DNA from: Mycobacterium sp. 1245111.1
GTDB lineage: Bacteria > Actinomycetota > Actinomycetes > Mycobacteriales > Mycobacteriaceae
Reading direction: 5' to 3'
DNA length: 64,000 bases
Assembly: GCF_001673405.1 (NCBI RefSeq)
Contig: NZ_LZLV01000102.1
Span: 1 to 64,000 of the forward strand
Shown: positions 56,477 to 62,971 of the stretch, one piece after another
How the letters are laid out: each line of letters begins with the position of its first letter
Numbering within the stretch: the stretch's first letter is position 1
Notes under the pieces: generated by a model
The model's input: the letters and a program-made list of their open reading frames with translations, nothing else
What the model was told of the DNA's origin: nothing
Database searches by the model: none
Program-made: the position numbers and the translations under genes

Positions 56477-57431
56477 ACGAACTGGCTCGCAGTTCTCGTA
56501 GGCCACGCAGGGTCCGAGTGATCATCTCCCGCCGCTCGTCGATCGTCATCGAGTCGTCGAGCGGGGCGCCCACCCGCACGTAACCCTGCGCCGCCAGGTC
56601 GTCGACCAAATACCGCGTCGCGCCGATCGGCAAGGAAAGCCGCGACGCGAGTTCCGCGACCGATGGGCTCTGCGCCGACCACGTCAGGATCTGGTCGCGC
56701 ACATCGTTTTTCCGCCAGGACGGCGGGTTGTCGGCGCTGTCGAGCGCTTCCACCGGAGCCTCGAGTGCCAACTCGACTCCGGCGTCGATGCGACCCGTCG
56801 CCACCGTGAACGGCCGAACCAAGCTCGGCTCGTCCACAGTCTCCGGCTCGGCGAACCAGTCGCTGGCCGGTTCGCCGATGTCCTTTGGTTGCTGATGGGT
56901 CTTGTGGGTGGCCAGGAATCGCAAGGCCTCGTCGGCGTGCACCGATGCACGCACCTCGTTGGCGACGACCGTGAGAACGGTGCGGTCGGTGTCGATGACG
57001 AATGTGGTCCGCCTGACCGGCAGCACTCGCGCCAGCAGGCCGCGGCGCCGGGTGTGCCGGCCACGCCGGGACTCCTCACGCGCGACGACGGATCGACGCA
57101 GCTTGGCGAGCCTGCCGCGGCGCACCCCGAACAGTTCCGAGACCACGCTGTCGGTGTCGGAGAGCAGCGGGTAGTCGAACGAGCGCTGCCGGGCGAAGTG
57201 AGCCTGCCTGGTGACGGTGTCGGTGCTGATGCCCACCCGCTGGGCGCCCACCCTGGCGAATTCGGCGCTCAGGTCCCGGAAATGACATGCCTGGGCCGTG
57301 CAGATCGGTGAGGACGCCAGGGGAAAGAAGAAAAGTACGACCGGCCCGGCGGCAAGCAGCGCGGACAGCGTTCGGGGCCGACCGGTGTGGTCGTAGAGGG
57401 TGAAGTCAGGCGCTTTGTCGCCCGCGATCAT
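56475..57431 (-). CDS. Peroxiredoxin (PrxQ/Bcp-like) fused to a DUF742 domain
   Basis: A 318-residue fusion. Residues 1-~165 are an AhpC/TSA peroxiredoxin: FFPLASSPICTAQACHFR aligns with Bcp/PrxQ, giving C44 as peroxidatic and C49 as resolving cysteine. An Arg-rich insert (about 103-140) interrupts the fold. Residues ~200-318 match DUF742 (SLVRPFTVATGR, LALEAPVEAL, SVAELASRLSLPIGATRYLVDDLAAQGYV), a winged-helix-like domain normally found as a separate protein in actinobacterial roadblock/GTPase 'conservon' systems. ATG 57431 has TAGTCT six bases upstream. Function is inferred: a redox sensor-regulator. Confidence 0.8.
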   Translation of the reverse strand: MIAGDKAPDFTLYDHTGRPRTLSALLAAGPVVLFFFPLASSPICTAQACHFRDLSAEFARVGAQRVGISTDTVTRQAHFARQRSFDYPLLSDTDSVVSELFGVRRGRLAKLRRSVVAREESRRGRHTRRRGLLARVLPVRRTTFVIDTDRTVLTVVANEVRASVHADEALRFLATHKTHQQPKDIGEPASDWFAEPETVDEPSLVRPFTVATGRIDAGVELALEAPVEALDSADNPPSWRKNDVRDQILTWSAQSPSVAELASRLSLPIGATRYLVDDLAAQGYVRVGAPLDDSMTIDERREMITRTLRGLRELRASS

Positions 57432-57437
57432 CGGCAA

Positions 57438-57443
57438 AGACTA
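57438..57443 (-). promoter_or_regulatory. -10 element TAGTCT of the peroxiredoxin-DUF742 gene, leaderless
   Basis: On the minus strand TAGTCT is followed by 6 bases and the ATG at 57431. It favours this start over a TTG two codons upstream. Confidence 0.5.
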
Positions 57444-57843
57444 ACGCGGGAGAGCTCTACGCGAGCCCGACTTGCATATTCGGCCGGCCTTCGACAGCTC
57501 ACAGCCGACCCTTTCGGCTGGACACGTGTCCAGCTACGATTCGACGTTAACGCCGACCGATGGGGCCCCTCGCCACCTCTGATGCCCTTCGATAAGGTCC
57601 AGTCGATCCTCAAGATCAACATGATCACGGTTCAGGTCAACGGGAGCCGAACGTTCAAATGGCTTACAGCATAGAGACATTCGCGTGAGACGACGACGGC
57701 GATCTGCTGATCAAAACCTACTACCCGATGCCGGAATCCCTTGGCGCGGAAGCTGTTCCGTATGCGCACCTTTTGGAAGGGCGGCGGTAAGCGGTGATTG
57801 ACTCAACCTAGCCGACGGCCCCTGCGAGGCGTTTAATGGGTAC
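57444..57843. other. 400-base stretch without a sound gene
   Basis: Composition is more AT-rich than the flanks and frames are short and broken. Apart from the remnant at 57659-57790 I see no feature I can support. Confidence 0.4.
57659..57790 (+). pseudogene. Possible gene remnant with in-frame stop
   Basis: From the ATG at 57659 the frame reads MAYSIETFA, a TGA at 57686, then 33 codons with protein-like composition (DGDLLIKTYYPMPESLGAE, then PYAHLLEG) to TAA at 57788. It may be a decayed gene fragment; the family is not recognised. Confidence 0.25.
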
Positions 57844-58182
57844 ATGGCCCGCGGCACTCATGAACAGCGCGAAGAGGCGTTGGCGCTGCGCGAGAGCGAA
57901 GTGTCAAGACGCGAGCGTGACGCCGACGAGCGCGACCGTGTCGCCGACGAACGGGACCTCATCGCCGACGAACGCGAGCAGGCGGCCGACGCCCGAGAGC
58001 GGCGCGCTGACGAACGTGAAGGCACCGCAGAGCAGCGTGAGCGCGACAGGTTGCACCGGGCCGCGGACCACGACGAGCGCCGAGAAGCGACTGCCAGGCG
58101 AGAAAACGCCGAAGTGCGGCGTGCGGTAGCCGAAACCCGCCGACGTATCACAACGTCGGACGACGACGACACGGCGACGTAG
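57844..58182 (+). CDS. Highly charged heptad-repeat protein (single helix or coiled coil)
   Basis: A 112-residue protein made almost only of Arg, Glu, Asp and Ala. Between about 20 and 65 a seven-residue unit recurs: RDADERD, RVADERD, LIADERE, QAADARE, RRADERE. With balanced opposite charges at i and i+4 it should form a stable isolated helix or coiled coil. There is no membrane segment, signal peptide or catalytic motif. It may be a spacer, scaffold or nucleoid-associated protein. It precedes the membrane Mrr gene by about 50 bases on the same strand. Confidence 0.65.
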   Translation: MARGTHEQREEALALRESEVSRRERDADERDRVADERDLIADEREQAADARERRADEREGTAEQRERDRLHRAADHDERREATARRENAEVRRAVAETRRRITTSDDDDTAT

Positions 58183-58229
58183 CAAGCGCGACAACGAATG
58201 TCGGTGATCGCCTTTACCATCGACGCACG

Positions 58230-58745
58230 ATGAAGATCACCTACCTGTTCCTCCCGATCTACTTCGGGGTCTTCGCGGGCCTCGTCGGACACAGCGTCAA
58301 GGTGGGCCTGGCGGGGGCAGCGGTCGGATTGCTCCTCGCCCTGTTGCTCGCGGCCGAACGTCGGCGGCCCGACGACGATATGGCGGCGATCGACGCCATG
58401 ACCGGAGCGGACTTCGAGCACTACGTCGCCGCGCGCCTCGAGCGGGCCGGCTGGCACGTCACCTTCACGCCGGCCAGCGGCGACTACGGCGTCGACCTGA
58501 TCGCCCGGCGCGACGACAAGTCGGTGGCCGTGCAATGCAAGCGGCTCGGCAAACCCGTCGGCGTCGCTGCCGTCCAACAGGTGGTCGCCGGTCCGCGCCA
58601 CCACGACTGTGCGAAGAGCATCGTGATCAGCAATCAGGAGTTCACCGACGCGGCCAAGAAGCTGGCGTTCACCCACAACTGCCAGTTGATCGGTCGTCGC
58701 GCGTTGCAGGCGTGGGTGCCGCCGCCCGCGCGGCGGGCGGTTTAG
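58230..58745 (+). CDS. Membrane-anchored Mrr-like restriction endonuclease-fold protein
   Basis: A 171-residue protein. Two membrane segments occupy about 2-20 and 24-43, followed by an Mrr-type nuclease domain: MTGADFEHYVAARLERAGW with E63, GDYGVDLIARR with D89, and VAVQCKR with Q102-x-K104, the PD-(D/E)xK signature; QQVVAG and KSIVISNQEFT follow. Mrr domains cut modified DNA; small membrane-tethered forms occur in many bacteria with unproven roles in DNA uptake defence or turnover. A TACCAT lies 9 bases before the ATG. No methylase is nearby. Confidence 0.83.
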   Translation: MKITYLFLPIYFGVFAGLVGHSVKVGLAGAAVGLLLALLLAAERRRPDDDMAAIDAMTGADFEHYVAARLERAGWHVTFTPASGDYGVDLIARRDDKSVAVQCKRLGKPVGVAAVQQVVAGPRHHDCAKSIVISNQEFTDAAKKLAFTHNCQLIGRRALQAWVPPPARRAV

Positions 58746-58791
58746 TGGTTGCCTGGTGAGCGGCTAGGGCACACTCTGGAAGATGGCGACG

Positions 58792-59121
58792 ATGAAGCGA
58801 GCGGCGTGGATGTTCGTGCTGGCCCTGTCCGTCACCGGAACCGCCCACGCGGCGCCGATGCCGGCCTTCCACTGGTGTCCGGGCCAGCCGTGGGATGCGT
58901 CCTGGGGCGCCATCTACGACTGGGACTGGAATCAGTGCCACGACTGGCAGCGGGCGGCGGGTCAGGGCGGTGCAATGGGCAACGGCCCGTGGGGTGTGCC
59001 GCCGGTCTGGGCGCCGCCGCAGCCGCCGCCCCCGCCGTGGGCTCCGGGTGCACAGGTGATGTGGAACATGACCGCCCGCGCCTGGGGATTCTGGAACAAC
59101 AACATCTGGATGCCGCTCTGA
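58792..59121 (+). CDS. Small secreted Trp/Pro-rich protein
   Basis: A 109-residue protein with a signal peptide (MKRAAWMFVLALSVTGTAHA, cleavage before AP) and a mature part rich in Trp, Pro and Asn: WCPGQPW, YDWDWNQCHDW, then a Pro run and a C-terminus NNNIWMPL. The two cysteines in CPGQPW and QCHDW could pair. Similar small exported proteins with this CPGQPW...CHDW pattern are common in mycobacteria; none has a known function that I can name. GGAAG lies 9 bases before this ATG; an ATG three codons earlier is possible. Confidence 0.68.
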   Translation: MKRAAWMFVLALSVTGTAHAAPMPAFHWCPGQPWDASWGAIYDWDWNQCHDWQRAAGQGGAMGNGPWGVPPVWAPPQPPPPPWAPGAQVMWNMTARAWGFWNNNIWMPL

Positions 59122-59151
59122 GCGTCTTGTATTCTTGTCGGGGGCCTTACC

Positions 59152-59157
59152 TACTAT
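59152..59157 (+). promoter_or_regulatory. -10 element TACTAT of the VOC gene, leaderless
   Basis: TACTAT is followed by 7 bases and the ATG at 59165. Confidence 0.5.
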
Positions 59158-59164
59158 CGCCCCC

Positions 59165-59563
59165 ATGAAATTCGTTTCGACCAGGATCATCACCGCCGAC
59201 GTCAAGCGGCTCGTCGACTTCTACGAGAAGGTGACCGAGACCGCTGCGGTATGGGGCAACGAGCTGTTCGCTGAAATCCCCACGCCCGTAGGGACTTTGG
59301 CGATCGGCAGCGACAAGACCGTGCCACTGTTCGGAGCCGGCTCCGCCGAACCGGCAGCCAACCGGACCGCGATCGTCGAATTCCTCGTCGACGACGTGGA
59401 CGCCGAGTACGAGCGGCTGCGCCCGCACACCGGCGAGGTCGTGACGGCGCCGACGACGATGCCGTGGGGCAACCGAGCGCTGCTATTCCGCGATCCGGAC
59501 GGCAACCTCGTCAACCTGTTCACACCGGTCACCGACGAGGCGCGCGCCAAGTTTTGGGTGTGA
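59165..59563 (+). CDS. VOC-family (glyoxalase/bleomycin-resistance fold) protein
   Basis: A 132-residue vicinal-oxygen-chelate protein: MKFVSTRIITADVKRLVDFYEKV at the N-terminus, VEFLVDDVDAEYERL, and NRALLFRDPDGNLVNLFTPV with the C-terminal Glu replaced by Asn. The group includes glyoxalases, dioxygenases and drug-binding proteins; no substrate can be named. It converges on the permuted papain-like amidase gene with a 15-bp gap. Confidence 0.82.
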   Translation: MKFVSTRIITADVKRLVDFYEKVTETAAVWGNELFAEIPTPVGTLAIGSDKTVPLFGAGSAEPAANRTAIVEFLVDDVDAEYERLRPHTGEVVTAPTTMPWGNRALLFRDPDGNLVNLFTPVTDEARAKFWV

Positions 59564-59578
59564 TCGCGGCGTGGGCGG

Positions 59579-60274
59579 TCAGTCCGCCACGACTGAGATT
59601 TCGCTGCCGAGACGATACGGCGCAATCAACGGTAGATCGTCCCCACTCCAAAACCGGCCAGGATCAAACCAATTCGACCGCTTCTCGGTTTCGATCAGCC
59701 CCATCTCCTCGTAGGTGACGGCCACCGTCTCTGCGCAGTAGGCGGATTCGAAGCGTCCCTTGCGTTGCTCGGCCCGTCGCCGGCGGGTCGATTCGCGAAC
59801 GCGGGCATCGATCCACGGGAGTCCGCGCACCCAGTCATACCTGGTCGGAAGCTGTCCGCGCAGCCACCGCAGCGTCAGTCGGCTGGTGGACGGGAACGGT
59901 GTGCCGTCCATCCGCGCGATGACCCGCAGCAGCCGGTTCTCCTGATCGCGGTCGATGTCGGGCGTCATCTGCCGGAACCAGCAGCGCTGTCCGTAACGCG
60001 TCAGCCAACGCTCGATCGCTTCCCGGGCCTCGTTGAGCTGCACACCGCGATGGTTGGTGCCGGTCCAGACGTCGGTCAGCTTGTCGCCGAGCTCGGCATG
60101 CCACATCAACGGAGGCAGATCCTCGATCGCGACCGTCATGCCGACATGGTTGACCGGGCTGTTCGACATGGTCTGGATTGCGCGGTCAGGTCCGGAATGC
60201 CCGCGGAACAACCAGATATCGCCGGTTCTGGTGTGCTCCAGGGCTTGGCTCACGCTCACGGTGTGCGTATCCAC
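59579..60274 (-). CDS. Permuted papain-like (YiiX/C92-type) amidase
   Basis: A 231-residue protein with the permuted NlpC/P60 order: the His comes first (H43 in SPVNHVGMTVA) and the Cys later (C180 in AYCAETVAV), with GDIWLFRG near the start. Relatives act on peptidoglycan or lipid amide bonds. The N-terminus has no clear signal peptide, so the site of action is unclear. Substrate unknown. Confidence 0.75.
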   Translation of the reverse strand: MDTHTVSVSQALEHTRTGDIWLFRGHSGPDRAIQTMSNSPVNHVGMTVAIEDLPPLMWHAELGDKLTDVWTGTNHRGVQLNEAREAIERWLTRYGQRCWFRQMTPDIDRDQENRLLRVIARMDGTPFPSTSRLTLRWLRGQLPTRYDWVRGLPWIDARVRESTRRRRAEQRKGRFESAYCAETVAVTYEEMGLIETEKRSNWFDPGRFWSGDDLPLIAPYRLGSEISVVAD

Positions 60275-60321
60275 TCCCGAACCATATGCACATAGCGTCC
60301 CCGCTGCGATGCACTCGCGAA

Positions 60322-60327
60322 TAACCT
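60322..60327 (+). promoter_or_regulatory. -10 element TAACCT of the 52-residue gene, leaderless
   Basis: TAACCT is followed by 6 bases and the ATG at 60334. Confidence 0.5.
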
Positions 60328-60333
60328 GAGCCG

Positions 60334-60492
60334 ATGCGCACCGTCTGGAAGTTGCTGGGATTGGCCGGGGTTGTCGGGGTGGCAGCCGGTGGCGTGCTGG
60401 TGGTTCGCGACCAACGGCGCCGACGGGCTTACACGCCCAACGAGATCCGCGACCGACTCCAGCAGCGCCTGGCCGAAGCGGGTGACGACTAA
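60334..60492 (+). CDS. 52-residue single-pass membrane protein
   Basis: A small gene: one membrane segment (about 5-24, [20 protein letters not shown]), a basic stop-transfer patch RDQRRRR, then a short helix [19 protein letters not shown]. Start and stop are clean and a leaderless -10 fits. The stop overlaps by four bases the stop of the class III cyclase on the other strand. The function is unknown; the sequence is protein-like and would be missed by length cut-offs. Confidence 0.65.
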   Translation: MRTVWKLLGLAGVVGVAAGGVLVVRDQRRRRAYTPNEIRDRLQQRLAEAGDD

Positions 60493-61307
60493 GCCGGCGC
60501 GACCGCGTATAACCGGTGCTTGCCCGCGAAGCCCTTCAACTCCGCTTCCCGGCCGCCGTCGAATTCCAGATCCGCGCAGTCGCTGAGCGCCTTGCGCACG
60601 GTGTCGCTCACCAGGACCTCGCCCCCACAGGCTTCGGCTGCCACCCGCGCGGCCATTGCGACGTTGCGGCCGAAGAGGTCGTCGCCGCGCCGAACCGACC
60701 GGCCCGCGTGTATCCCGATGCGTACCCGAATCCCGTTGCGCCCGCGAGGTAATGCACGGAGCCGTTGTGCATCCCGGTGTAGCGCGTCTTGCATTTCGAT
60801 GCCACAGCGCACCGCGTCTTCGGCGTGTGCGAACGCGATCATGAAGCCGTCGCCCTGGCTTTTGACCACGTGCCCCGAGTGGGCGTTGACCAGCTTGCGA
60901 ACCTGTTTGTCGTGTTCGCCGATCAACCGCACCCAGGCCCGGTCGCCGACCCGTTCGTTGAGCGCCGTCGACTCTTCGATGTCGGAGAACAGAATTGCCA
61001 CCTTGCCGTCGCGCGTGACCCGGGCCAGATCCGGCCGCTCCACTTCGGCCCAGTCGGCGAGGTCTTCGATCGAGCTGCGCACCGCGGCGCCGAGACCTTC
61101 CTTGCGCACCAGGTTCGCGGTCTGCCATACCGTCTTGACGGCTTTCGACCCGAAACTGAGCAGATCGGGTTGCCGCTGCAGTTCCTCGGCCACCGCCTTA
61201 CTGTTGGTCCAGAGCCGCCAGAGCACGCCGATTGCCACCGCTTCGGCCACGACCAGCCCGGCCAGAACGTAGACCGCGATCATGATGTGGGCAGGCATGT
61301 CTCGCAT
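60489..61307 (-). CDS. Membrane-anchored class III adenylate/guanylate cyclase (Rv1120c family)
   Basis: A 272-residue protein with one N-terminal membrane segment (about 9-31), a linker and a class III cyclase domain. FSDIEEST gives the metal Asp109, KSQGDGF gives Lys149 and the second metal Asp153, and Arg221 in AMAAR is the phosphate arginine. The usual VNxAxR is VAMAAR here, so the transition-state Asn is replaced by Ala217; an Asn lies two positions earlier. M. tuberculosis Rv1120c, at this locus, is a degenerate cyclase of 164 residues; here the domain is full length. Confidence 0.85.
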   Translation of the reverse strand: MRDMPAHIMIAVYVLAGLVVAEAVAIGVLWRLWTNSKAVAEELQRQPDLLSFGSKAVKTVWQTANLVRKEGLGAAVRSSIEDLADWAEVERPDLARVTRDGKVAILFSDIEESTALNERVGDRAWVRLIGEHDKQVRKLVNAHSGHVVKSQGDGFMIAFAHAEDAVRCGIEMQDALHRDAQRLRALPRGRNGIRVRIGIHAGRSVRRGDDLFGRNVAMAARVAAEACGGEVLVSDTVRKALSDCADLEFDGGREAELKGFAGKHRLYAVAPA

Positions 61308-61557
61308 CTTCCCTGATCCGTCGCGACTTCCGCAGCGACAGTGCCCAATTCGCCGCGGATTGTCGCTTTCGCCGATAGCCGGCAGCGAAGCGAAAGGTCA
61401 ACCGCGCGTGTCCATTTCGAAAACTCTGCCGCGCACGCGTTTGGCAGGCTAACTAAACGGTTACGCAAGCTGATCTCCGGTTGTCGGGCCGTACGCCCAC
61501 GTTTAGGGTTGAACCTGGCCGCGGCGGGTCGACTTAGGCAAAGTGTGGAGGTCCCGA
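61308..61557. other. Intergenic region upstream of zwf
   Basis: About 250 bases. It contains the candidate zwf promoter (61481-61509) and no supported gene. Confidence 0.5.
61481..61509 (+). promoter_or_regulatory. Candidate sigma-A-type promoter of zwf
   Basis: TTGTCG (61481-61486), 17-base spacer, TAGGGT (61504-61509). The start of transcription would lie about 40 bases before the zwf TTG, leaving a leader with the GGAGG ribosome site. Confidence 0.45.
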
Positions 61558-62955
61558 TTGGTCGAATCCGGCGCTCACGCCTCGGACCTGCTGGTGATAT
61601 TCGGAATCACCGGCGATCTGGCCCGCAAGATGACGTTCCAGGCTCTCTACCGGCTGGAACATCGGGGGCTGCTGGACTGTCCGATCCTCGGCGTCGCCAG
61701 CGACGACATCAGCGTCGACGAGTTGGTCAAGCGGGCCCGCAAGGCCGTCGAGGGCGCCGGCGAAAAGATCGACAGCACGGTGTTCGACCGATTCGCCAAG
61801 CGGCTGTCCTACGTGCACGGCGATGTCACCGATTCCAAGCTCTATGACGCGGTGAAAAGGCAGATCGGCTCGAAGCAGCACTGCCTGTTCTACCTCGAGA
61901 TGCCGCCGTCGCTGTTCGCGCCGATCGTCGAGCACTTGGCCGAGGCCGAGCTGCTGACCGGGTCGCGGGTCGCGGTGGAAAAGCCGTTCGGCCACGACCT
62001 GAAGTCCGCGCTCGAGCTCAACGAGCGACTACGTGCCGTGCTGGACGAGGACCAGATCTTCCGGGTGGACCATTTCCTGGGCAAGGAACCGGTCGTCGAA
62101 CTGGAGTATCTGCGCTTCGGCAACATGGCCCTGACCGAACTGTGGAATCGCACGAGCATTTCCGAAATCCAGATCACGATGGCCGAGAACTTCGGCGTCG
62201 AAGACCGGGGCAGCTTTTACGACGGGGTCGGCGCCCTGCGCGACGTCGTGCAGAACCACCTGCTGCAGGTGCTCGCCGGGGTGGCGATGGAACCGCCCGT
62301 CGGGCCGAGCGCGGACGACCTCAACGACAAGAAGGCAGATGTCCTACGGGCGATACCGGCGATCGACCCGGAGCGCAGCGTGCGCGGCCAGTACCGCGGC
62401 TATACCGACATCGACGGAGTCGCAAAGGATTCGGAGACTGAGACGTTCGTCGCGCTGCGGGTGGAGATCGACAACTGGCGATGGGCCGGGGTGCCGATTT
62501 TCCTGCGGGCGGGCAAGGCGCTGACCGAACGGATCACCGAGGTGCGGCTGTTCACGCATCGGGTGCCGTCGCTGTCGTTCTTGCCGGATCGGCGGCGGGC
62601 CGAGCCCAACCAGATCGTGCTGCGCATCGACCCAGACCCCGGCCTGCGCCTGCAGCTGACCGCGCTCGACGGCGACCGGTGGCGCGACCTTCACCTCGAC
62701 TCGTCATTCATGGCTGACCTCGGCGAACCACTGTTGCCGTACGAACGGCTGCTGCACGGCGCGCTGACGGGCGACCATCAGCTGTTCGCCCGCGAAGACG
62801 GCATCGAGGAGACCTGGCGGATCGTCCAGCCGCTGCTCGATCACCCCGGCAAGGTCCACCGTTACGAGCCCGGCTCGTGGGGGCCGGATGCGGCACGCGA
62901 GTTGCTGCGAGGACATCGCGGCTGGCAACAGCCGTGGCTAGCCAATAACCACTAA
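61558..62955 (+). CDS. zwf: Glucose-6-phosphate dehydrogenase (zwf1 type)
   Basis: A 465-residue enzyme oxidising glucose 6-phosphate with NADP or a related cofactor at the head of the pentose phosphate pathway. The Rossmann loop is IFGITGDLARK, and the active-site block is RVDHFLGKEPV. The TTG at 61558 is chosen because GGAGG lies 6 bases upstream and the length then matches M. tuberculosis Zwf1 (466). gnd follows 16 bases later in the same direction. Confidence 0.94.
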   Translation: MVESGAHASDLLVIFGITGDLARKMTFQALYRLEHRGLLDCPILGVASDDISVDELVKRARKAVEGAGEKIDSTVFDRFAKRLSYVHGDVTDSKLYDAVKRQIGSKQHCLFYLEMPPSLFAPIVEHLAEAELLTGSRVAVEKPFGHDLKSALELNERLRAVLDEDQIFRVDHFLGKEPVVELEYLRFGNMALTELWNRTSISEIQITMAENFGVEDRGSFYDGVGALRDVVQNHLLQVLAGVAMEPPVGPSADDLNDKKADVLRAIPAIDPERSVRGQYRGYTDIDGVAKDSETETFVALRVEIDNWRWAGVPIFLRAGKALTERITEVRLFTHRVPSLSFLPDRRRAEPNQIVLRIDPDPGLRLQLTALDGDRWRDLHLDSSFMADLGEPLLPYERLLHGALTGDHQLFAREDGIEETWRIVQPLLDHPGKVHRYEPGSWGPDAARELLRGHRGWQQPWLANNH

Positions 62956-62971
62956 CCAAGGAGAACAGAGC

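Noticed and set aside
57387..57674. 95-codon plus-strand frame
   Set aside because: It starts inside the peroxiredoxin gene on the other strand and lacks a start signal and protein-like conservation clues.
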